A stretch of DNA of 7,218 bases from Candidatus Cloacimonadota bacterium. GTDB lineage: Bacteria; Cloacimonadota; Cloacimonadia; Cloacimonadales; Cloacimonadaceae. Positions 1-5,649 of the stretch are shown here, piece by piece. Numbering within the stretch: position 1 is the first letter of the stretch; every line of letters starts with the position of its first letter. The notes under the pieces are model-generated. The model ran no database searches and was not told the DNA's origin. It saw nothing but the letters and a program-made list of their open reading frames with translations. Location of the stretch: positions 1-7,218 of the forward strand of contig JALNXT010000075.1 in NCBI GenBank assembly GCA_023230245.1, given 5' to 3'. Made by a program: the position numbers and the translations under genes.

Positions 1-83
1 CTATGTCAGAAACTAGTGAAAACCTAAAAGAGTTTACTCGCCAGATATCGGATACTCCCTCAATTTTGTTACGGGGTAATTAG
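1..83 (+). CDS. C-terminal end of an MCE/MlaD-family lipid-binding protein (partial)
   Basis: An open frame enters from the left edge (first complete codon at base 3) and ends at TAG 81-83. The visible residues include NLKEFTRQISDTPSILLRGN. A short amphipathic tail of the form NLxxFxxQIxxxPSxLLRG is, from knowledge of the family, common at the C-terminus of MlaD/MCE proteins, the periplasmic lipid-binding rings of Mce-type ABC transporters. The identity is strongly supported by context, because an MCE-type auxiliary lipoprotein, an MlaE-type permease and an MlaF-type ATPase follow in the same direction. The stop codon overlaps the ribosome binding site of the next gene, so the two are almost certainly co-transcribed. 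The MCE domain itself lies outside the window, so the call rests on 26 residues plus neighbours. The in-frame ATG at base 3 is probably internal, since 26 residues is too short for a free-standing gene. Confidence 0.72.
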   Translation, partial: MSETSENLKEFTRQISDTPSILLRGN

Positions 84-87
84 GAGG
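82..87 (+). promoter_or_regulatory. Ribosome binding site AGGAGG that bears on the start of the lipoprotein gene
   Basis: AGGAGG lies inside the stop codon of the upstream gene. It is only 1 base from ATG 89, 4 bases from ATG 92 and 13 bases from ATG 101. ATG 92 has the most workable spacing, so the true protein may be one residue shorter than the longest frame. The lipoprotein signal is intact with any of the three starts. Confidence 0.75.
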
Positions 88-88
88 A

Positions 89-2275
89 ATGATGCGTAGA
101 ATGAACTTTATCAATTTGATTGTAGGCTGTACTTTAGTTCTTTTTTTACTATCAGGTTGTTTTGGCAAGGTAGATAAAACCGTTACCAATTACTATATTT
201 TGGATTATCAAAGCTCGGGTGAAAAAGCAGAATTACATCGTCCCAATAATACCGGTAAGATATTAGAGGTTTTAGATACGAGCTTATCTAAAACTTATGA
301 CCGCAATCAGATCGTGGTGAAAAAGAATTTTTACAGTGTTCAGTACCTGCAGAACGATGTTTGGGCTACCAAGCTCCGAGACGCCATCCCCAATATTGTC
401 GTACAGCGTCTTCGTGCTTACAATTTGTTCGAGCAAATATCTCGCAATGAGGTTTTGGATAAAAACCCGAACTACTTTTTGGAAACCAATGTCTTAAATA
501 TTGAGAAGATTGATGGCGTGGAACCTAAGGCTTATTTACGGATGGAATTCGTGATGCGTGATTCCAGTAATCAAGCTATCGTATTGGCACACAGGAATGA
601 ACGCTATATGGATCTCAATGATCTCTCCATGGTATATCTGGTGCAAGCCTTTAACGAAATGATTATGGAAGAGACTAACCTCTTTGCCGCTAAATGCAAC
701 CTGTACTTTAGCGGGATTAAGATCAGTGATTCCGCCCCTAATGCCCCCAAAAGTCAGGTAGAACGCTTTGTGCTTGAAAGCATGGCGCAAAGTGCGGCTG
801 TAGTTACCTATGGGGAACTATCTGTGAAGACTAAAACAATTACCGATGAGCAGATACGATATACAATTGAGGGATTGGATAGCCTTAATACGGTGATTAG
901 TATAGATGAACAATACATGAATGACGTAGTTCCCATGGTACCCGGGCGTTATAGGGTTACCGTTGGTGAAGAAAGAGAAATTGCCATACCTGTTGAAATA
1001 CAGCCTAAACAGCGCTCTGTGCTCATCCCTCAATGGGGTGAATTGCAGGTGGTAATCCTTGATGAATCCAAGACAAGAGTGCGTATGGGCTATGATATCT
1101 GGGTTAAAGACACATCTGGGCTAGGTTACAAGAATTATAGCGGGGGTATGGTATCCATGGGTGATGACGAAATAGGTGCTATGGACAAGCTCTGGCTATT
1201 ACCTCCAGGCCATTATATGGTTAAATTAGGAGGTGGTTCTTGGAGTGATATGCGCAATTTTGCCACTGTTCCCCTGCAGGAAGGTGACAGAAAGACCTTA
1301 ACTATTATCGTTGATCCAACTGCTGAAACAAATGTGTTTGTTGGTGCCGGTGTCTTCGCAGATGACGATCTCGGTTTGGGATCAAAGCGTATTCACAAAG
1401 GGGCAATTCATGGCAATGTTAGTGTTTCATCCAATAATAATGTAGATAAAAGCAAGCCATCAATGAGTTTCAACGCTGCTGCGCAATTTGAAAACAACTT
1501 AGATATTCACCAAAAAATACGGCCTTTTCATTTCACTTCCAGGAGTTTGTACAAGCTCGGATTAAATATCACCAACGATACGGATTTCCGTTTCAATCTG
1601 GATGATTATTCGCTAAAGAGCGTATTATTGCTATATCCTTTTGAGAAAAAGGCATTCCTCAAGAACTTTGCCTTTTATGGAAGAGCAGATCAAAACACTC
1701 ACTTCTTCGATGAAACTACCTTCTTTACCATGAACAAGGACTATATTCTTTTGGATAATGAAGGTACCCAAGTTAGTTATAAAACTGATCAACCGAGCAT
1801 GACGAGCAAAAAGGCTTTTTATCCTCTGAGACTGAAGGAAGGAACCGGACTTACATATCGGATTAATTTTGGTAGCAATAGCTGGATGAGCTTGCGGGGT
1901 GGCTATGGCTGGCAGCAGGATTACAATAACAACAGCTATATCTTCGTCTCGGAAGTACCCGCTACGGCAACGATGCCTAAGCACGATGTTTACAAGGAAG
2001 ATGTGGATCTCTTTTCCAAGGGAATTGAAAGCACAATAATACTCTCAGCGAACAATATCTTTAAGTTTTTTAGCCTAAACTCCACTTTAGATGTTCTGTT
2101 TCCTATGAACGCAGCGGAAAGCAATTACCGTCTTGACAACGATAACAGCCTCAACATCCGTCTATACCGAAATATCTCGATAGATGTAAACGTGAACATT
2201 AAATATGACAAGGTTAAAAAGCCGTGGGTTGTTTACGATGGCAGTTCCTTCCTCCGCGTTTCTCTATTCTATTAG
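89..2275 (+). CDS. PqiC-like ABC auxiliary lipoprotein fused to a putative outer-membrane beta-barrel
   Basis: This 728-residue protein is probably lipid-anchored at the outer membrane and serves the MCE transporter encoded around it. A basic N-terminus and hydrophobic stretch lead to the lipobox LLSGC, with the acylated cysteine at residue 24. The +2 residue is Phe, so there is no Asp inner-membrane retention signal. Residues about 34-210 begin YYILDY and resemble the PqiC/ABC-type transport auxiliary lipoprotein domain, whose members are usually only about 190-250 residues in total. Residues about 240-410 look like two beta-sandwich repeats, each with an Ig/PEGA-like turn (VPGRYRVTV at 285-293, LPPGHYMVKL at 371-380). 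Residues about 415-728 are rich in alternating polar/hydrophobic strands, aromatic and Asn residues, and end RVSLFY with a C-terminal aromatic, as outer-membrane barrels do. The auxiliary-lipoprotein assignment is fairly firm. The barrel is inferred from composition and ending. The longest start is ATG 89, but ATG 92 fits the ribosome binding site better. Confidence 0.78.
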   Translation: MMRRMNFINLIVGCTLVLFLLSGCFGKVDKTVTNYYILDYQSSGEKAELHRPNNTGKILEVLDTSLSKTYDRNQIVVKKNFYSVQYLQNDVWATKLRDAIPNIVVQRLRAYNLFEQISRNEVLDKNPNYFLETNVLNIEKIDGVEPKAYLRMEFVMRDSSNQAIVLAHRNERYMDLNDLSMVYLVQAFNEMIMEETNLFAAKCNLYFSGIKISDSAPNAPKSQVERFVLESMAQSAAVVTYGELSVKTKTITDEQIRYTIEGLDSLNTVISIDEQYMNDVVPMVPGRYRVTVGEEREIAIPVEIQPKQRSVLIPQWGELQVVILDESKTRVRMGYDIWVKDTSGLGYKNYSGGMVSMGDDEIGAMDKLWLLPPGHYMVKLGGGSWSDMRNFATVPLQEGDRKTLTIIVDPTAETNVFVGAGVFADDDLGLGSKRIHKGAIHGNVSVSSNNNVDKSKPSMSFNAAAQFENNLDIHQKIRPFHFTSRSLYKLGLNITNDTDFRFNLDDYSLKSVLLLYPFEKKAFLKNFAFYGRADQNTHFFDETTFFTMNKDYILLDNEGTQVSYKTDQPSMTSKKAFYPLRLKEGTGLTYRINFGSNSWMSLRGGYGWQQDYNNNSYIFVSEVPATATMPKHDVYKEDVDLFSKGIESTIILSANNIFKFFSLNSTLDVLFPMNAAESNYRLDNDNSLNIRLYRNISIDVNVNIKYDKVKKPWVVYDGSSFLRVSLFY

Positions 2276-2282
2276 GTGAGAG

Positions 2283-3359
2283 ATGCCTTGTAAGCTAACT
2301 AACAACGTTCTGTACTTCATGGGAGAGCTTTCTGCAAAAAGCGTACCCCAATTGATGCAAGAATCCAAAGCCTTGCTGGGCAAAGATAAACCTGCGATGA
2401 TAGACCTAACGGGAGTAAGCGGTATCGATAATGCCGGGGTAGCATATTTGGATGCCATTCAGATAAAATATGCATCACAGGGAGTGTTACTTATAAAGGG
2501 TGCATCGGATGAAATTCAAGAGATCATCACCACCTTTTCGTCCTTAAAACTTCCTGTGCCTGAACCTATTGTAAATATAGGCTTCTTCGAGAATATAGGC
2601 AATTCTGTGATTGTGGCTTATGAAAGCATGTACCAGGCTATGCTGCTCGCTTCCGAGATATACTACTGGTCATTTGTAGGGATATTTAATCATAAAGGGC
2701 AACGTAAAGGCTCGCTGGTTCAGCAAGCGACTTTACTCGGTTCTCAGGCTTTGCCGATAGTGGCTTTGCTTTCCTTCATTATTGGCTTCATTCTTTCTCT
2801 TCAATCTGCCGTCCAGTTACGTAATTTCGGTGCAAATGTATTTATTGCCGATCTGTTGGCAGTTACCATGGTTAGGGAAATGGGTCCCATGATGACGGCG
2901 ATCATTATTGCCGGACGTAGTGGTTCTGCCATAGCCTCCGAAATCGCCACCATGCAAGTAACAGAAGAGATAGACGCCTTGAAGATGATGGCACTATCTC
3001 CCATTCGTTATGTGGTGGTACCAAAGTTTCATGCGATTACCTTTGTAATGCCTATCCTGGTTGCTTTTTCCATTTTGGTGGGGATGATCGGTGGCGGAAT
3101 TATTGCACTGGGTTTCCTGGATCTTAGCCTGCATACTTTTGTTTCGCGTTCGATAGAGATTATCACGCTAAAAGATTTAGTGATAAGCCTTGGTAAGAGC
3201 ACTGTTTTTGCCTGGGTAATAGTAATCATCGGTTCATATTTTGGTTTTCAGGTAAAAGGTGGGGCAGAGGGCGTGGGTAAAGCCACGACAGCCTCTGTGG
3301 TCGCTTCCATCTTTGCCGTGATAATGCTGGATGCGATGTTCAGCTTGTTGTATCTATAA
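2283..3359 (+). CDS. mlaE: MlaE-family lipid ABC transporter permease with N-terminal STAS domain
   Basis: This is the inner-membrane permease of the MCE transporter, which moves phospholipid or another hydrophobic substrate between the inner membrane and the MCE protein. Residues 1 to about 105 form a STAS domain like MlaB (IDLTGVSGIDNAGVAYL at 40-56). Residues about 115-358 are the MlaE domain, with several membrane segments (roughly 155-175, 187-212, 250-278, 300-322, 337-357). They include the hallmark REMGPMMTAIIIAGRSGSAI (198-217), the coupling segment VTEEIDALKMMALSP (226-240) and the C-terminal GGAEGVGKATT (326-336). The E. coli system encodes MlaB separately, and here it is fused. 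The position held by Thr in E. coli MlaB (DTGG) is Asn50 here (DNAG). The start follows the upstream stop by 7 bases, with AGGTGA at 2274-2279 serving as ribosome binding site. It overlaps the ATPase gene by one base. The substrate cannot be read from sequence. Confidence 0.95.
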   Translation: MPCKLTNNVLYFMGELSAKSVPQLMQESKALLGKDKPAMIDLTGVSGIDNAGVAYLDAIQIKYASQGVLLIKGASDEIQEIITTFSSLKLPVPEPIVNIGFFENIGNSVIVAYESMYQAMLLASEIYYWSFVGIFNHKGQRKGSLVQQATLLGSQALPIVALLSFIIGFILSLQSAVQLRNFGANVFIADLLAVTMVREMGPMMTAIIIAGRSGSAIASEIATMQVTEEIDALKMMALSPIRYVVVPKFHAITFVMPILVAFSILVGMIGGGIIALGFLDLSLHTFVSRSIEIITLKDLVISLGKSTVFAWVIVIIGSYFGFQVKGGAEGVGKATTASVVASIFAVIMLDAMFSLLYL

Positions 3360-4105
3360 TGAAAGACATAAAACCCATCATCTCAGTAAATAATCTCGTT
3401 GCCAAATATGGTGATAGAACTGTGCTGGACGGCATTACTGTCGATATTCTTCCCGGCGAGGTTACTGTTATACTGGGTGGCAGCGGTTGTGGCAAAACCA
3501 CTCTGCTAAAGAATATCCTCCGCCTCTACGAGCCTTTCAGCGGCAGCGTTAAATTTTGGGACGAAGAAGTTTTACAGATGGATGAGAACCAGTTTTCGGT
3601 TGTCTTGAAGAAGATTGGCATGCTCTTCCAAAACGGAGCCTTGCTAAACTCCATTTCCATATACGATAACGTAAGCATTCCTCTGGAATTGCATACCAAG
3701 CTACCGCCTGATATTATCGATAAAATCATCAGAGTCAAGGTAAATCTGGTGGGACTAACCCATGCCTTGCACCTTTTCCCTTCCGAACTTTCCGGCGGTA
3801 TGAAGAAACGTGCTGCCCTTGCCCGTGCCATGGCGATGGATCCCCAAATAATGTTCTGTGATGAGCCTTCGGCAGGGCTTGATCCCATAACTTCTGCCGC
3901 GCTCGACGAGCTGATTCTGGACTTAAAGAAACAGCTTAATATGACTATCGTGATCGTAACCCACGAGCTTGCATCCATTCACCGCATTGCTGATAAAATC
4001 ATCTTTCTGGATAGTGGCAAAATGCTTTTTTACGGTACTTTAGCTGCTGCCAAACAAGCAGGTATTCCGCAGATAGACACCTTTTTCCGCGTCGGACAGT
4101 TTTGA
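3359..4105 (+). CDS. mlaF: MlaF-type ABC transporter ATP-binding protein
   Basis: This is the cytoplasmic ATPase that powers the MCE lipid transporter. The 248 residues carry every ABC hallmark in order: Walker A GGSGCGKTT (40-48, Lys46), Q-loop Gln91 in FQNGAL, signature LSGGMKKR (144-151), Walker B IMFCDEP with catalytic Glu169, D-loop SAGLD (171-175) and H-loop His202. The signature followed by basic residues and AALARA, and the GALLNS segment after the Q-loop, fit the MlaF/Mce subgroup rather than sugar or amino-acid importers. This is family knowledge matched by eye. The start ATG shares its A with the permease stop (TAATG), and no good Shine-Dalgarno precedes it, so translation is probably coupled. 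The length is normal for the family and there is no obvious C-terminal extension. The gene order (MCE, lipoprotein, permease, ATPase) differs from the E. coli mlaFEDCB order. Confidence 0.95.
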   Translation: MKDIKPIISVNNLVAKYGDRTVLDGITVDILPGEVTVILGGSGCGKTTLLKNILRLYEPFSGSVKFWDEEVLQMDENQFSVVLKKIGMLFQNGALLNSISIYDNVSIPLELHTKLPPDIIDKIIRVKVNLVGLTHALHLFPSELSGGMKKRAALARAMAMDPQIMFCDEPSAGLDPITSAALDELILDLKKQLNMTIVIVTHELASIHRIADKIIFLDSGKMLFYGTLAAAKQAGIPQIDTFFRVGQF

Positions 4106-4584
4106 GCATCTCCATTATTGTTGCCCTAGACAATAACTCCCTGATCGGCAAGCAAGGAAAGCTTCCATGGCATATCCCCGAGGATTTGGCATGGTTTAAA
4201 GAGCAAACCATGGGCAAGATTGTGGTGATGGGCAGGAAAACCTGGCTATCCATTGGGAAACCCTTGCCCGGGCGCAGAAACATTGTGCTTACCACCGACA
4301 AGGATTTTAGTGCAGAAGGTGCAGAGATTGCCTATAGTGTGGAAGAGATCATGGCAATCGCAAAGCACAATGAGGTTTTTATTACTGGTGGAGCCGAAGT
4401 ATTTAAACAGTTTTTGCCATTAACCGACAAACTATACCTGTCCTTCATTGATGCCACTTTCGAGGGTGATACACACTTCCCGCCCTATGACAAAGAAGAG
4501 TGGGTATTAGCATCTCATAAAAGCATCCTCAGCGCAACAGGTTACCCCATCAGCTTCAATATTTACAGCAAAATAACTCTATAA
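4102..4584 (+). CDS. folA: Dihydrofolate reductase
   Basis: This enzyme reduces dihydrofolate to tetrahydrofolate with NADPH in the cytoplasm, supplying one-carbon carriers for thymidylate, purine and methionine synthesis. The 160 residues match the type I chromosomal enzyme along its length: ISIIVALD (3-10), LPWHIPEDLAWFK (21-33) with Trp23 and catalytic Asp28 (equivalent to E. coli Asp27), MGRKTW (43-48), PLPGRRNIVLT (55-65), the cofactor-binding ITGGAEVF (94-101) and EGDTHFP (121-127). Translation appears to start at TTG 4102, which overlaps the ATPase stop in the four bases TTGA. No in-frame ATG would keep the conserved first strand, and the local ribosome binding site is weak, so coupling to mlaF is likely. 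The gene is the last of the lipid-transport operon, although its biochemistry is unrelated. No thymidylate synthase gene is visible beside it. Confidence 0.96.
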   Translation: MSISIIVALDNNSLIGKQGKLPWHIPEDLAWFKEQTMGKIVVMGRKTWLSIGKPLPGRRNIVLTTDKDFSAEGAEIAYSVEEIMAIAKHNEVFITGGAEVFKQFLPLTDKLYLSFIDATFEGDTHFPPYDKEEWVLASHKSILSATGYPISFNIYSKITL

Positions 4585-4597
4585 GCATAACCCACGT

Positions 4598-4685
4598 GTA
4601 ACCACAGCCGCCCCGGCTGTTAGCACTCGAGGCGAATGCTAATACAAATAAAACAGAGATATTCTTTTAACTCATAAATCGGCGA
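4598..4685 (+). repeat. REP-like double-hairpin repeat, copy 1 (88 bp)
   Basis: This is the first of two tandem copies in the gap after folA. It holds two adjacent hairpins. One is ACAGCCG/CGGCTGT with a CCC loop (4604-4620, 7-bp stem). The other spans 4620-4642, with a 10-position stem containing one C-A mismatch (4626/4636) and an AGG loop. Compared with copy 2 it has three substitutions in the first 52 bases, a 9-base insertion (4650-4658), and an identical 27-base tail (4659-4685). The mismatched stem suggests it is the more decayed copy. No T-run follows the hairpins, so this is not a classical terminator. Confidence 0.85.
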
Positions 4686-4689
4686 TGTT

Positions 4690-4768
4690 GTAACCACAGC
4701 CGCCTCGGCTGTGAGCACTCGAGGCGAGTGCTAATACAAATATATTCTTTTAACTCATAAATCGGCGA
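4690..4768 (+). repeat. REP-like double-hairpin repeat, copy 2 (79 bp)
   Basis: This is the second tandem copy, with both hairpins perfect. CACAGCCG/CGGCTGTG has an 8-bp stem and CCT loop (4695-4713). AGCACTCG/CGAGTGCT has an 8-bp stem and AGG loop (4714-4732). The loops and closing pairs of the two hairpins are complementary over seven bases (CGCCTCG at 4701-4707, CGAGGCG at 4720-4726), so loop-loop contact or an alternative fold is possible. The 27-base tail (4742-4768) equals that of copy 1. REP/BIME-type elements of this design are usually dispersed in intergenic regions, but dispersal cannot be judged from one window. Confidence 0.85.
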
Positions 4769-4813
4769 AGTCGTAGCTCGCAGTGTTCTATATCTATGTT
4801 ATCGTCGCCGATT
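4760..4813. repeat. 9-bp inverted repeat at the distal edge of the repeat block
   Basis: AATCGGCGA (4760-4768) and TCGCCGATT (4805-4813) are perfect inverted copies separated by 36 bases. The left arm is the end of repeat copy 2, so the right arm may be a remnant of an oppositely oriented element or one boundary of a larger unit. It lies between convergent folA and the minus-strand gene and could shape 3' ends, but the long loop and lack of a T-run make a terminator call weak. Confidence 0.5.
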
Positions 4814-4830
4814 ATATAAGTCAAAAAATA

Positions 4831-5274
4831 CTAAATCAAAGCGTTTAAGCTTTTATAGCCTTTCACCTGTTGCAACAATCCAGCTTCCACCGCTGCTTTC
4901 ACCGAAATGCAGGGTAGATTATCCTGCTCTATCTGTGTTCTGCTAAGCGTTGCCAGGTTTATTTCAGGATTAGCAGCCTGCAGTGCCCACATCATCTTGA
5001 TAAACAAATTGTACCAGGATACATAATGGACATCTTCCTGCTCATCGCGCAATTTGCTGAGGTAGGTAGAAAAATCTGCTTTATAAGCATCCGATATTGC
5101 CAATGCCTTTAGATTCCTGCTCACGCTGCGGTAAGTATCGTTCATAGGAGTTGGTTTCACGTGTTCCGGTTTGTGACGCATCAGGGTGCGTCGCAGGCGG
5201 GGATGATAGTAATATATCATATCATCGAACTTGCCTGAATAGCCCTTCAATCCTGCTTTTAAGGTTACTTTCAT
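4831..5274 (-). CDS. Hypothetical protein of 147 residues, function unknown
   Basis: I do not recognise a characterised family. It appears cytoplasmic, with no signal peptide or membrane segment. The first 45 residues are basic and Gly/Tyr-rich: KGYSGKFDDMIYYYHP (10-25), then an Arg-rich stretch and the turn HVKPTPMND (38-46). From about residue 47 to 140 it is mostly predicted-helical by eye, with Trp/Tyr-rich HYVSWYNLFIKMMWAL at 83-98. The layout (a short Gly-x-x-Gly-Lys/Tyr-Tyr segment, then Arg and Pro-x-Pro, then helices) recalls small phage or mobile-element-associated proteins of the DUF6266 kind, but this is a loose visual resemblance. It is probably a real gene: it fills the region, has an excellent ribosome binding site (GGAGG, complement of 5279-5283, 4 bases before ATG), and stands alone on the opposite strand between a repeat block and a structured intergenic region. 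Confidence 0.7.
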   Translation of the reverse strand: MKVTLKAGLKGYSGKFDDMIYYYHPRLRRTLMRHKPEHVKPTPMNDTYRSVSRNLKALAISDAYKADFSTYLSKLRDEQEDVHYVSWYNLFIKMMWALQAANPEINLATLSRTQIEQDNLPCISVKAAVEAGLLQQVKGYKSLNALI

Positions 5275-5296
5275 TTATCCTCCCTTGTTTTTCTCC

Positions 5297-5324
5297 ATTT
5301 TTTGCCCCTGCTTGAGGATGTCAA
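5297..5324 (-). promoter_or_regulatory. Candidate promoter for the minus-strand hypothetical gene
   Basis: Read on the minus strand, a perfect -35 TTGACA (5324-5319) is followed after 16 bases by a weak -10 AAAAAT (5302-5297). Transcription would begin near 5290, giving a very short leader that still contains the AGGGAGGA ribosome binding site. The -35 match is strong and the -10 only partial (4 of 6). Confidence 0.45.
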
Positions 5325-5327
5325 GCA
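5309..5327. promoter_or_regulatory. Dyad TGCTTGA-N5-TCAAGCA overlapping the minus-strand -35 box
   Basis: Perfect 7-bp arms (5309-5315 and 5321-5327) flank a 5-base centre. The right arm covers most of the TTGACA -35 element of the minus-strand gene. The size and spacing suit a dimeric repressor, which would block that promoter. No regulator gene is in view, so its binder is unknown. Confidence 0.4.
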
Positions 5328-5342
5328 CAAGATTAACATCCC

Positions 5343-5375
5343 TATATCATCCATATATAATATACGGATGATATA
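5343..5375. repeat. Near-perfect 33-base hairpin
   Basis: The stem pairs 5343-5357 with 5361-5375: fourteen base pairs and a single A-C mismatch (5353/5365) around a TAA loop. The outer arms are TATATCATCC and GGATGATATA. It sits upstream of both divergent genes, about 50-85 bases behind the inferred minus-strand transcription start. It could be an operator, a cruciform-prone site or part of an RNA if the region is transcribed. There is no T-run for a terminator. Confidence 0.6.
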
Positions 5376-5400
5376 CGGGGGATATATAGGAGATATATGT
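5365..5400 (+). repeat. Three AT-rich 12-base imperfect tandem units
   Basis: CGGATGATATAC, GGGGGATATATA and GGAGATATATGT follow each other without gaps. Each is a G-rich start plus a GATATA-type core. The first unit is also the right arm of the neighbouring hairpin. The similarity is partial, so this may be slippage-derived low-complexity DNA. Confidence 0.45.
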
Positions 5401-5428
5401 CGTAAAGCAAGGGCAAAATAATAATCGC

Positions 5429-5452
5429 TGAAAAGCACTTTGAAAAGCACTT
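5429..5452 (+). repeat. Perfect 12-bp tandem duplication
   Basis: TGAAAAGCACTT occurs twice, exactly head to tail (5429-5440 and 5441-5452). It lies about 95 bases upstream of the pgk promoter's -35 box. It could be a doubled regulator half-site or a recent slippage event, and nothing in the sequence distinguishes these. Confidence 0.7.
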
Positions 5453-5545
5453 ATCTATACCCTCACATAACTATTCATTCAATGCAATGGTTGTGTTTTT
5501 TGGACTATCTCAATTCAGATACTGAGACTGTAAGCTAAAAACTTC

Positions 5546-5574
5546 TTGACGATATAACTATCTATCTTTACTAT
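5546..5574 (+). promoter_or_regulatory. pgk: Candidate sigma-70-type promoter for the pgk operon
   Basis: TTGACG (5546-5551) is separated by exactly 17 bases from TACTAT (5569-5574). This would start transcription near 5581 and leave a leader of about 70 bases ahead of pgk. The ribosome binding site AAGGAG (5635-5640) ends 9 bases before the ATG. I see no riboswitch-like structure in the leader. The rest of the 5275-5649 gap contains no coding frame I would support. Confidence 0.55.
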
Positions 5575-5649
5575 ACCCAGAACTAAAGATTTGGTCTTAG
5601 AGGCTAAAACACTAAAGCTATCTATATTGAATATAAGGAGATAAGAAAG

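Noticed and set aside
3..83. Independent 26-residue small protein starting at ATG 3
   Set aside because: The frame is open to the window edge, and the sequence fits the C-terminal tail of an MCE protein, so it is treated as a truncated gene.
1631..1984. 117-codon open frame on the minus strand
   Set aside because: Antisense shadow of the lipoprotein/barrel gene with no recognisable motif.
3526..3978. 150-codon open frame on the minus strand
   Set aside because: It lies wholly inside the ATPase gene, whose motifs are complete. The translated product is low-complexity Ser-rich and has no ribosome binding site context of note.
4604..4642. Rho-independent terminator after folA
   Set aside because: The hairpins are GC-rich but are followed by mixed sequence, not a T-run. 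They are better explained as parts of the repeat element.
4598..4768. Possible CRISPR array
   Set aside because: Only two units, joined directly without unique spacers, with internal double hairpins and no cas gene nearby.
5575..5649. Cobalamin riboswitch ahead of the pgk-mutase operon
   Set aside because: The mutase needs B12, so I looked, but the leader is only about 70 bases, AT-rich, and shows no B12-box-like conserved segment or multi-helix fold.
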